Source: JABRWC01 sp039961675 (lineage in GTDB: Bacteria; Planctomycetota; Phycisphaerae; UBA1845; Fen-1342). Taken from it: DNA of 34,242 bases. The stretch lies in contig JABRWC010000176.1 of assembly GCA_039961675.1 (NCBI GenBank), positions 1-34,242 of the forward strand, written 5' to 3'. Both the position numbers and the translations under genes were made by a program. Below, in pieces: positions 7,443 through 14,341 of this stretch (positions are counted from its first letter, which is position 1; each line of letters begins with the position of its first letter). The notes below the pieces were generated by a model. That model made no database searches. It was not told the origin of the DNA and saw nothing but the letters and a program-made list of their open reading frames with translations.

Positions 7443-8885
7443 TCAAGATGGCGTCACGGAACCTGAACGTACGGGCGGCGTCGTCGCGTTCGCCAGCACC
7501 GCGATCGGCAGCACGCGGCCCGCAACCATGCAGAGCATGATCCACGCCATTCCGACCTGATACTGGTCCATGCCCAGCCCGATCCCCTTGATCAGATTGC
7601 GGCCCGTGACCAACTCCGTCACACCGGTCGTCAGCCCGCCGCCGCAAACCGCCGATGCCGCATCCACGAGCGCGTCAGCGAACGTGGGAGCAGGCTGAAA
7701 CCGCGAGGCGGTCAGCGTCTCGATCAGTATCATCCCCAGCGCCGCGACCACCGTTGTGGTGAGCAGGCCAATGAGCACGCGCAGCGCCGCCAGTGTGCCG
7801 CGCGCCAACGCGAGCACGTCGTCGCAACCGCGCGGCTCGGCGCCCGGCGACGGAAATGCACCGTCCTTTGTGCCGCGTCGCGGTTCCCTGGGCGGGATCG
7901 GCGGCCGGCCGCGCAGCGCGCTTACCGCGAGTATCCAGGTCACGCCACCCGCGGCGCACCCGAAGAACCCGCCGACCAGTACTAGTACGACCAGAACGAC
8001 CTTTGTTCCTTCACGCAGGCCGCTGTCCGTCAGGTCCTCCGTAGCGATCCCCGCGCCGGCTGCCGACACGACCTGCACGGCGGCGCGGCCGAGCCGAGCC
8101 GGCCAGGCTTGTGCCACCATGGAGGCTCCTGCGCCGGGCTGCGCTGCGCCGCGCGGCGACTCAAGCACGCTCACCGCGACCGCGAGCGCGACCAGGTAAA
8201 CGAGGTACCCCAGCGCCAGCCGGCCGAACGTCCGCGCGCCGCCGAGGGTCCGCCGCCACGCCGCAAACAGCAGCAGCCAGACCGGCCAGCCGAACGCGCT
8301 GGCGCCCGCGATGGCGGCGCACAGCCAGCTTTCGACGCCGACAGCCGGGCGCGCCCAGCCGAGCGAGGCGAACGCTGCGGTGGCAAGCCAAACCGGTTCG
8401 AGGGCGACGGGCTCCTCGGTCGCGGCGCGGAGCGCCACCCACGCCGCGCCGGCGACGACGAGTTGAAGGCCCACGAAGAACACGGCGACCACCGCGCTCC
8501 CGGGAACCAGCAGGTCGCTCGGCGCCCAACGGCGCATCGCGGAAAGCGTGGCGAACAGGTATGCAAGTGCCCCGAGCAGCCCAATGAGCGTGAGCACGCC
8601 GCGACCAAGATCCGTGTAGTCCTGTCGGAAGTCACTCGTGAGCAGCCCGGCGCCGCACGCGGCGCTGAGCGCGTCGAACGCGCACTGCCAGAGGTGCCGC
8701 GCGTAGAAGAACTGCTGATCGCGCTCGCTGAGCGCCGTGCATGCCGGCTGTGCGAGCACGGCCGCTCCGCCCGCAGTGAGCAACAGGATCGCGGATGTGA
8801 ACGTCGTTGTGCAGCGCCTGGCGAACAATCGCGCGCCCTCACGCGCCAGATAGCGGCTCACCGTCCATTGGGGCCCGAAGTGCAA
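7443..8885 (-). CDS. divergent TrkH/KtrB-like cation transporter membrane subunit
   Basis: This is a 480-residue polytopic membrane protein. Several pore-loop-like segments have the TrkH/KtrB spacing: DALSAACGAGLLTSDF (about 71-86) before a helix, VVSAAGAGIATEDL in the middle followed by FFGCAAGGVTW (the place of the family's STAGGIK loop), and DAASAVCGGGLTTGVTEL near the C-terminus, then a last helix with MVAGRVLPIAVL like the family's GRLGPL. The glycines of the K+ filter loops are kept, but the second pore loop and several hallmark residues are not obvious, so ion specificity is unclear. No TrkA/KtrA gating subunit is in the window. The start is uncertain: TTG 8885 opens the frame, and GTG 8861 is another choice. 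deoC lies upstream. Confidence 0.6.
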   Translation of the reverse strand: MHFGPQWTVSRYLAREGARLFARRCTTTFTSAILLLTAGGAAVLAQPACTALSERDQQFFYARHLWQCAFDALSAACGAGLLTSDFRQDYTDLGRGVLTLIGLLGALAYLFATLSAMRRWAPSDLLVPGSAVVAVFFVGLQLVVAGAAWVALRAATEEPVALEPVWLATAAFASLGWARPAVGVESWLCAAIAGASAFGWPVWLLLFAAWRRTLGGARTFGRLALGYLVYLVALAVAVSVLESPRGAAQPGAGASMVAQAWPARLGRAAVQVVSAAGAGIATEDLTDSGLREGTKVVLVVLVLVGGFFGCAAGGVTWILAVSALRGRPPIPPREPRRGTKDGAFPSPGAEPRGCDDVLALARGTLAALRVLIGLLTTTVVAALGMILIETLTASRFQPAPTFADALVDAASAVCGGGLTTGVTELVTGRNLIKGIGLGMDQYQVGMAWIMLCMVAGRVLPIAVLANATTPPVRSGSVTPS

Positions 8886-9024
8886 GCGCGGGCCGTCGCG
8901 CGGACGCGGTCGAAATCCCTCGATCTCGCTTCGTACTCGCCTCGCCGGGCGTCAATCGGGGACCGTAGCGCGTGCGACCGATTCAGGTCCGACGTTTGCG
9001 CAGCGCGCGCATCCGATTCACCGC

Positions 9025-9043
9025 GGCGCGATTCTCTCGCGCC
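9025..9043 (-). terminator. hairpin downstream of deoC
   Basis: GGCGCGA and TCGCGCC form a perfect 7-bp stem with a 5-nt loop, 57 bp beyond the deoC stop and upstream of the TrkH-like gene. No T-run follows. The role is inferred from position only. Confidence 0.3.
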
Positions 9044-9099
9044 GACGCCCCCATCGCGTTTTCGCTCCCGGCGGGCGGGGCGCCGCGATACGGCACCCC

Positions 9100-9783
9100 C
9101 TACACGGGAAGCTCGCGCATCACCGCCACGCTGGCCGACATGCCGAGACGCGAAGCTCCGGCTGCGATCATCGCCAGCGCGGTTTTCAGATCGCGAATGC
9201 CGCCAGAGGCTTTCACGCGGATGGGGGTGGCGTGCCGGTGCATCAGCGCCACGTGGTCGACGCGCGCTCCGCCGCTGGGGTGGAATCCGGTCGAGGTCTT
9301 GACGAAGTCGGCCTGCGCCTCGGCGGTGCAGCGGCAGCCGAGAATGATCTGCTCGTCCGAGAGCGTGGTGGTTTCGAGGATGACCTTCACGAGCGCGTCG
9401 GGATCGACGCGCCGGGCCGCCTCCACCACGGCCGCGATGTCGCGCACGACCGTCGCCTTGTCGCCGGCCCGCAGGGCCGCGAGGTTCACCACCATGTCCA
9501 CCTCGCGCGCGCCCTGTTCGACGGCGCGCCGCGCCTCGAGCGCCTTGCTTTCCGGCAGCGACGCTCCCAGCGGAAAGCCCGCCACGCTCGCCACACGCGA
9601 GTTCGTGCCCGCCAGCCGCGCGACGCAGCGCTCAACCCAGACCGGGTTCACGCAGGCCGCGGCGAAGCCGTATTCGCGGCACTCGTCGCAGAGCTGGTCC
9701 ACCTGTTCGGCGGACGCTTCGGGCTTCAGGATGGTGTGATCAATGAACCGTGCCAGCTCGGCGCGCGTTGCAGGAGCGCTCAT
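9100..9783 (-). CDS. deoC: deoxyribose-phosphate aldolase
   Basis: This class I aldolase splits 2-deoxyribose 5-phosphate into glyceraldehyde 3-phosphate and acetaldehyde in deoxynucleoside breakdown. The 227-residue product has a typical length. It shows IDHTILKP near the N-terminus, Asp96 in EVDMVVN, the Schiff-base Lys162 in VKTSTGF and the second active-site Lys191 in VKASGGI, followed by the phosphate-binding Gly/Ser region GASRLGMSAS. The start ATG 9783 has GGGAG 5 nt upstream. A strong terminator of the upstream RRM gene lies between them, so deoC probably has its own promoter. No other deo genes are adjacent. Confidence 0.96.
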   Translation of the reverse strand: MSAPATRAELARFIDHTILKPEASAEQVDQLCDECREYGFAAACVNPVWVERCVARLAGTNSRVASVAGFPLGASLPESKALEARRAVEQGAREVDMVVNLAALRAGDKATVVRDIAAVVEAARRVDPDALVKVILETTTLSDEQIILGCRCTAEAQADFVKTSTGFHPSGGARVDHVALMHRHATPIRVKASGGIRDLKTALAMIAAGASRLGMSASVAVMRELPV

Positions 9784-9838
9784 GCATGCTCCCTGGATTC
9801 GCCGCGGCCGGAGGCCGGATCGGGCATCCCGGCCGCCG

Positions 9839-9887
9839 GAAATAGAACAGTGCGGCGCCGGAGCGGAATTCCGCGCGGCGCCGCACT
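9839..9887 (-). terminator. rho-independent terminator of the RRM protein gene
   Basis: A perfect 12-bp stem, 9849-9860 with 9876-9887, encloses a second short palindrome (GCGGAATTCCGC). On the minus strand it is followed by the T-rich GTTCTATTTC. It begins 16 nt after the stop codon of the RRM gene. Confidence 0.75.
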
Positions 9888-9902
9888 GAATGAAGTCTCG
9901 GA

Positions 9903-10271
9903 CTAGTACCGGCGCCCGCCGCCGCCGCCGTAGTCGCGGCTGCGGCCGCCACGGCCGCCGCCGCCACCGCCGCCGTACCCACCCCCGCCGCCGTATCCGC
10001 CGCCGCCGCCGCCGGCGCGCGGCTCACGCGGCTTGGCCTCGTTAACGGTCAGCGAGCGGCCGCCGTACTCCTTGCCGTTCAAGGCGTTGATGGCGGCCGT
10101 GGCCTGCTCGTCGGTTTCCATCTCGACGAAGCCGAAGCCCTTGCTTCGGCCGGTCATGCGGTCGGTGATGACCTCGGCGCTGCGCACGGTTCCGTGCTGG
10201 GTGAAGAGTTGCTGAAGATCCGAGCTGCTCGTGCTGTAGCTCAGATTCCCGACGTAGAGCTTCTTGGCCAT
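9903..10271 (-). CDS. glycine-rich RRM RNA-binding protein
   Basis: This is a 122-residue protein with one RNA recognition motif (about residues 3-80): RNP2 LYVGNL at 5-10 and RNP1 KGFGFVEM at 44-51, keeping the aromatic residues that stack on RNA bases. Residues 86-122 are a Gly-rich tail with Tyr and Arg (GGYGGGGG and RGG-like pieces, ending RRY). This build matches cold-inducible single-RRM proteins known from cyanobacteria and planctomycetes, which bind mRNA and are thought to act as RNA chaperones. The start ATG 10271 is preceded by GGAG; the open frame upstream of it is not RRM-like. A long leader and a dedicated terminator suggest a monocistronic gene. Confidence 0.9.
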   Translation of the reverse strand: MAKKLYVGNLSYSTSSSDLQQLFTQHGTVRSAEVITDRMTGRSKGFGFVEMETDEQATAAINALNGKEYGGRSLTVNEAKPREPRAGGGGGGYGGGGGYGGGGGGGRGGRSRDYGGGGGRRY

Positions 10272-10441
10272 CGACAATCTCCAGATGATGGCATCGCGAA
10301 CCCGTTCTTTCTCTTTCAGGGTCGCACGTGAAAGGGCCTGCTGCCCGGGCCACAGGGGTAGGAAAGCGAACGAGACAGCGAGGCGGGTTTCAACAAAGCA
10401 CCGACACACACGCGCCCGGATCGTCAATCGAACCAACGTGT

Positions 10442-10469
10442 AATGTAGCACGAATCTGGACGTAGGCAA
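10442..10469 (-). promoter_or_regulatory. candidate promoter of the RRM protein gene
   Basis: On the minus strand TTGCCT (10464-10469) and TACATT (10442-10447) are 16 bp apart. Transcription would begin near 10436, giving a leader of about 165 nt. Long leaders are common in cold-shock mRNAs; whether that applies here is inference. Confidence 0.35.
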
Positions 10470-10653
10470 GTCCTTTCTTCCGCTCGCCAGGTGGCGGCTA
10501 TCCGTCGGCCAACGGGACCGCAGACCGGATCGGCGGCACCGGCCGCCCTACGGGCGCACGAATGGCCCGTACCCGTGCCGGTTCGACCACCCACAACGCG
10601 GTGCAGGATTCGAGCCCGGCGAGCCCCACGGTGTCGCGCACGCCGCCCGAAAT

Positions 10654-10682
10654 TTGCCGGCTCACGCCCCAGCGGATATCTT
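10654..10682 (+). promoter_or_regulatory. candidate promoter of the dual peptidyl-prolyl isomerase gene
   Basis: TTGCCG (10654-10659) and TATCTT (10677-10682) are 17 bp apart, each matching four of six consensus bases. The predicted leader to ATG 10763 is about 75 nt. Confidence 0.3.
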
Positions 10683-10762
10683 GTGTGGTTTGTGTCGATT
10701 CCCGGCACGCGAGCGGCGTGGGCCGCGGCGCGACGCCACAGAGCAGATTTCGAGGACAACTC

Positions 10763-11848
10763 ATGATGTGCCGGATTGGTTCGATCCTGGTCGCTGCCGC
10801 CGTCAGCGCGGCTTCGCTTGCGCAAGAGTCCGCGCCGGCCGCGGCGACCGACGTGGCCCCCGTACGCGTGAAGCTTGAGACCAGCCTGGGAGACATCGTG
10901 CTGGAGCTCGACGCAAAGGCCGCGCCGATCACGGTCGACAACTTCGTCATGTACTGCGGGCAGGGCTTCTACAACGGGACGGTTTTCCACCGCGTCATCC
11001 CCACGTTCATGATCCAGGGCGGCGGTTACACCGAGGACATGGAGCAAAAGCAGGACGGTCTGCGCAAGCCGATTCAGAACGAGTGGCGCAACGGCCTGGC
11101 CAACAAGCGCGGCACGATCTCCATGGCGCGGCTCGGCGGACAGGCCGATTCCGCGACTGCCCAGTTCTTCATCAACGTGGTCGACAACGAGCGGCTGGAC
11201 ACGCCCAACGACGGCGCGGCGTACTGCGTATTCGGCCACGTGGTCGAGGGCATGGACGTCGTGGACAAAATCAAGGACTCCAAGCTCATCAAGCACCCCA
11301 AACTGCCATTCCCGCAGCCCGTGACTCCCGAAACGCCGGTCGTCATCACGAGCGCGTCCGTGCTCACGAAGTATGACCGGGCGCCGATCGAACCGCTGAT
11401 GGCCCAGTCGGCCGAGCGGATCGCCAAGTACACCGCCGAGCCGATGCTGTACCAGGAGGAGCTGCTTCGCGCCTGGATCGAGAAGGCTGAGAAGGAAGGC
11501 GGCGGCAAGCTCGAAGCCGCACCCAGCGGCCTGCGCTGGGTGACGCTCAAGCCCGGGACCGGGCCGGTCCCAACCAAGACCGACACGGTCGAAGTGCACT
11601 ACACGGGCTGGCTCGCATACGGCGGCAAGTTTGACAGCAGCGTCGACCGCGGGCAGCCGTACCAGGTCAAGATGTCGGGAGGCGTGGTCCCCGGCTGGCT
11701 GGAAGCGCTGAGCACGATGAAGGTCGGCGAGAAGCGCCGCGTCTTCATTCCGCCGGACCTGGGCTACGGCGAACGCGGCTCCCCGCCGCGGATTCCGCCG
11801 AATTCGCTGCTGATCTTCGATATGGAGCTGGTCGGGATCAAGCCGTAG
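10763..11848 (+). CDS. secreted cyclophilin-FKBP fusion peptidyl-prolyl isomerase
   Basis: This 361-residue protein joins two unrelated prolyl isomerase folds. Residues 1-20 are a signal peptide. Residues 33-200 are a bacterial-type cyclophilin: TSLGDIVLELD, the catalytic Arg77 in FHRVIPTFMIQGGG with Phe82, Met83 and Gln85, SMARLGG, TAQFFINV and FGHVVEGMDVV. Residues 205-255 are a helical linker. Residues 256-361 are an FKBP domain: VEVHYTGWL (Tyr280), FDSSVDRG (Asp291), GVVPGWLEAL (Trp312), FIPPDLGYGERG (Tyr335), IPPNSLLIFDMEL. Both active sites look complete, except that the cyclophilin lacks the Trp equivalent to CypA Trp121 and the FKBP has VVPG for VIPG. The start ATG 10763 has GAGGA about 6 nt upstream. 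It probably folds exported proteins. A terminator follows the stop directly. Confidence 0.93.
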   Translation: MMCRIGSILVAAAVSAASLAQESAPAAATDVAPVRVKLETSLGDIVLELDAKAAPITVDNFVMYCGQGFYNGTVFHRVIPTFMIQGGGYTEDMEQKQDGLRKPIQNEWRNGLANKRGTISMARLGGQADSATAQFFINVVDNERLDTPNDGAAYCVFGHVVEGMDVVDKIKDSKLIKHPKLPFPQPVTPETPVVITSASVLTKYDRAPIEPLMAQSAERIAKYTAEPMLYQEELLRAWIEKAEKEGGGKLEAAPSGLRWVTLKPGTGPVPTKTDTVEVHYTGWLAYGGKFDSSVDRGQPYQVKMSGGVVPGWLEALSTMKVGEKRRVFIPPDLGYGERGSPPRIPPNSLLIFDMELVGIKP

Positions 11849-11897
11849 CGCTCGTCCTGCCCCGCTGAACGACGGGGCCGAGCGTCACGCGGTTTTT
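11849..11897 (+). terminator. terminator of the dual isomerase gene
   Basis: CGCTCG/CGAGCG closes an inner CCCCG/CGGGG stem (11849-11884), starting right after the TAG stop. A run of five T follows at 11893-11897. The hairpin is strong, but the T-run is displaced by about 8 nt from its base. Confidence 0.6.
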
Positions 11898-11921
11898 CCG
11901 GGCCCAACCCGGCCGGCGAGG

Positions 11922-11946
11922 AAACCCGATCATCTGGTTTGGGTTT
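11922..11946 (-). terminator. weak hairpin downstream of prpC
   Basis: AAACCC (11922-11927) can pair with GGGTTT (11941-11946), or AAACC with GGTTT (11936-11940), in the convergent gap 90 bp past the prpC stop. It is weak and has no clear T-run on the minus strand. Confidence 0.25.
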
Positions 11947-12035
11947 GCTCGCTTGCGCTTCGGGCTCGAATCGAAATGCAGCCGCGCCGGCTGGAACGCG
12001 TTCTTCGCGCGGCGCGACTTTTCGTCCGCGGCACG

Positions 12036-13163
12036 TCAGCGCCGCGCGATCGGCACGTACTTCCGCGGGGCCGGGCCGGTGTAGCGGCTGAGCGGCCGGA
12101 TGATGCGGTTGTTCGTGTACTGCTCGATGAAGTGCGCTGCCCAGCCGCTGACGCGCGAGGCGACGAACAGCGGCGTGTAAATGTCCACCGGCAGGTTCAT
12201 CCAGTAATACGTCAGGCCGCAGGGATAATCCACGTTCATGTGGATCTTCTTGCGCTCGAAGACGACGTTCTTGATCGCGTAGTAGATGTCGAGCTTGTAC
12301 TTGTCCGGCCGGCCAGGGGCGAGCTTGGCCATCTCCGCTTCGAGAATCCGCGCGCGATGGTCACCGTGCTTGTACACGCGGTGGCCGAAGCCGCTGATCT
12401 TGGCCTTGCTGGCGACCGCATTCTCGGTCCAGACGCGGGCCTCGTCCGCGGTCTTGAACTGGTTGATGAGGTGGATGGTCTCTTCGTTCGCGCCACCGTG
12501 CAGCGGCCCCTTGAGCGTGCCGATTCCCGTGACGATCCCGGAGTAAATGTCGCTGAGCGTGCTGGCCGTGACGCGGCAGGCGAACGCGGAGGCGTTGTAC
12601 TCGTGCTCGGCGTAGAGCACGAGCGTGAGGTTCAGCAGCTTTTCGTTCAGCGGGGCGGCCTCCTGGCCGAACGCCAGCCAGAGCGTCTGGGCCGCGTGTG
12701 AAAGCCCCGGTTTCGGCTCGACCGGCGTCTTGCCGGCCAGGTAGTGCAGCCGCGCGCCGATGATCGTGGGGACAATCGCCAGGACGCGCGTGGCTTTCTC
12801 GATCAGGGCGTCCTTGTCGTCGCCGCGGATGGGACAGAAGTGCCCGGCCATCGAGACCGCCGTCCGCAGCACGTCCATGCCGGGCGTGTCCTTGGGCATC
12901 AGGCGGATCGTTTCGAGCACTTCGCGCGGCAGGGCGCGGTGGCGGTCCAGCGCGGCGCGGAATGCGGCGAGCTGGGCCGACGTCGGCAGTTCGCCGTGCA
13001 GCAGCAGCCAGGCGACCTCCTCGAACGGGCTGTGCTCGGCCAGCTCCTCGATCGCGTAACCGCGATAGGCCAGGCTGTCCTGCTGCACGGCGGAGATGTC
13101 CGTCTCGCCGGCGATGATGCCTTCCAGGCCGGGCCGATACAGTTGTTCCATCGTCTCAGGCAT
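12036..13163 (-). CDS. prpC: 2-methylcitrate synthase (citrate synthase family)
   Basis: It condenses propionyl-CoA with oxaloacetate to 2-methylcitrate, the entry step of the methylcitrate cycle; related enzymes also accept acetyl-CoA. The 375-residue product is the short citrate synthase type. Residues 11-23 (PGLEGIIAGETDI) and YRGYAIEELAEH match PrpC. The catalytic residues are His222 (PLHGGANE), His261 (GFGHRVYKHGD) and Asp312 (MNVDYPCG). The assignment over plain citrate synthase rests on this subfamily pattern and on the neighbours prpB and prpD. The start ATG 13163 overlaps the end of prpB by 8 nt, and a GGAGG ribosome site lies inside the prpB coding end, so the two are probably translationally coupled. 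It is the last gene of the cluster. Confidence 0.9.
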   Translation of the reverse strand: MPETMEQLYRPGLEGIIAGETDISAVQQDSLAYRGYAIEELAEHSPFEEVAWLLLHGELPTSAQLAAFRAALDRHRALPREVLETIRLMPKDTPGMDVLRTAVSMAGHFCPIRGDDKDALIEKATRVLAIVPTIIGARLHYLAGKTPVEPKPGLSHAAQTLWLAFGQEAAPLNEKLLNLTLVLYAEHEYNASAFACRVTASTLSDIYSGIVTGIGTLKGPLHGGANEETIHLINQFKTADEARVWTENAVASKAKISGFGHRVYKHGDHRARILEAEMAKLAPGRPDKYKLDIYYAIKNVVFERKKIHMNVDYPCGLTYYWMNLPVDIYTPLFVASRVSGWAAHFIEQYTNNRIIRPLSRYTGPAPRKYVPIARR

Positions 13164-14055
13164 AGCTGGCGTCCCTCCGCGTCGTCGCTGGAACATATCC
13201 GAGCAGGTCGTAGAGCTCCTGCCGCGTCTGCATCCGGTCGAGCAACCCCTTCTGCGTGCCGTTCGCCCGCAGCTCCGCGAGCACCTGCTCCATCGCCTTC
13301 ATCGCGATGCGCTGGAGTGTAACAGGGAAGATCACCATCGCGTAGCCCAGCGCGGCGAACTCGTCCACCGTCAGGTACGGGGTCTGGCCGAACTCGGTCA
13401 TGTTCGCCAGGAGCGGCGCCGGGCGCGCCGCGCCCGCCGGCGTAAGGTCGCGTGCAAACCGCCCGAACTCGTCGGCGTTCTGCAAGGCTTCGGGGAAGAT
13501 CGCGTCGGCGCCGGCCGCCAGGTATGCGTGGGCGCGCTCGACCGCGTCGTCGTAGCCGGTTACGCCTCGCGCGTCCGTCCGGGCGATGATGAGGAACGAC
13601 GGGTCGCGGCGTGCAGCGGCAGCCGCGGCCAGTCGGGCGCAGAACTCCTCGCGCGGGACGAGCCGCTTGCCTTCCAGGTGGCCGCAGCGCTTGGGGAATT
13701 CCTGGTCCTCCAGGTGCAGCCCCGCCAGCCCGGCCCGCTCGTATTCCTGCATCGTGCGGGCGGCGTTCTCGGCGGCCGTGCCGAATCCGGTATCGGCGTC
13801 CATTACGATGGGGATGCTCGTGACCGCGGCGCAGCGCGTGGCGTGCATCGCGGCCTCGGTGAGCGTGGTGACGCCGACGTCCGGCTCGCCGATGACGCTG
13901 TTGGCCAGCACGGCGCCGGAAAGATACATGGCCTCGAAGCCCATGCGCTCGATCAGCCGCGCCGAAAGCGCGTTGATCGCCCCGGGCATGGCGACGGTGT
14001 GGTCGGCAATCAGCGCCCGCAGGCGGGCGCCGGGAGACGGTGGCGGAGTCCTCAT
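13156..14055 (-). CDS. prpB: 2-methylisocitrate lyase
   Basis: It cleaves 2-methylisocitrate to pyruvate and succinate, the last step of the methylcitrate cycle. The 299-residue product shows MPGAINALSARL and MYLSGAVLANS near the N-terminus, the Mg2+-binding MDADTGFG (Asp86, Asp88) and the active-site loop KRCGH (residues 122-126, catalytic Cys124), followed by LEGKRLVP. The KRCGH spelling is shared by isocitrate and methylisocitrate lyases; the short length and prpC/prpD neighbours favour methylisocitrate lyase. The start ATG 14055 has no obvious Shine-Dalgarno sequence, but the N-terminus aligns with the family. It is 24 bp downstream of the 78-residue gene and overlaps prpC by 8 nt. Confidence 0.93.
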   Translation of the reverse strand: MRTPPPSPGARLRALIADHTVAMPGAINALSARLIERMGFEAMYLSGAVLANSVIGEPDVGVTTLTEAAMHATRCAAVTSIPIVMDADTGFGTAAENAARTMQEYERAGLAGLHLEDQEFPKRCGHLEGKRLVPREEFCARLAAAAAARRDPSFLIIARTDARGVTGYDDAVERAHAYLAAGADAIFPEALQNADEFGRFARDLTPAGAARPAPLLANMTEFGQTPYLTVDEFAALGYAMVIFPVTLQRIAMKAMEQVLAELRANGTQKGLLDRMQTRQELYDLLGYVPATTRRDASYA

Positions 14056-14079
14056 GTCGTCACGCAGTGCGAGCTTCCG

Positions 14080-14316
14080 TCATGTGCGCTTCGGCCGCCG
14101 TGCCTGGCCATTTGAGAAGCGGATCGACTCTACCAGCAACAGGTCGATGATTTCGATCGCGTCTCCGTCAAACACGGCAAACGTGCGGTGCGGCGCAGGC
14201 GGCAGCAGCACGAACTCCGGTGGGCGCACGCGAATGCCGCGACCGCCCGCCACTTGAAGCGTGAACGGCTGGAACGGCCTTGTATGCGCCGCACGGCGCA
14301 GCTCTTCGCACGTCAT
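14080..14316 (-). CDS. small conserved protein of the PFxPFT type, unknown function
   Basis: The 78-residue product reads MTCEELRRAAHTRPFQPFTL at the start, then a Gly-rich turn (AGGRGIRV), PEFVLLPP and FDGDAIEIIDLLLVESI. I recognise this as a recurrent small planctomycete-type protein with an N-terminal helix, the PFQPFTLQVA strand, an RVxxPEF segment and a final EIIDLLLV strand, often placed near unrelated genes. Its function is unknown. The start ATG 14316 has AAGGAGG 9 nt upstream, a strong site, so it is likely translated. It lies 25 bp after gltA and 24 bp before prpB, inside the propionate cluster and in the same orientation. Confidence 0.75.
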   Translation of the reverse strand: MTCEELRRAAHTRPFQPFTLQVAGGRGIRVRPPEFVLLPPAPHRTFAVFDGDAIEIIDLLLVESIRFSNGQARRPKRT

Positions 14317-14341
14317 CGACGCCGGCCTCCTTCGGCGGATG

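Larger units (their letters stand above)
10272..10762. other. divergent intergenic region holding two candidate promoters and a long RRM leader
   Basis: Nothing in these 491 bp looks like a protein or tRNA gene. The left part (10272 to about 10436) would be the untranslated leader of the RRM gene. The right part holds a candidate promoter for the cyclophilin-FKBP gene. Confidence 0.45.

Noticed and set aside
9905..10030. Microsatellite or structural repeat of CCG/GCC triplets
   Set aside because: It is the reverse strand of glycine codons encoding the tail of the RRM protein.
10560..10640. tRNA-like GGTTCGA and ATTCGAGCC segments
   Set aside because: No acceptor stem, anticodon arm or D arm can be built around them.
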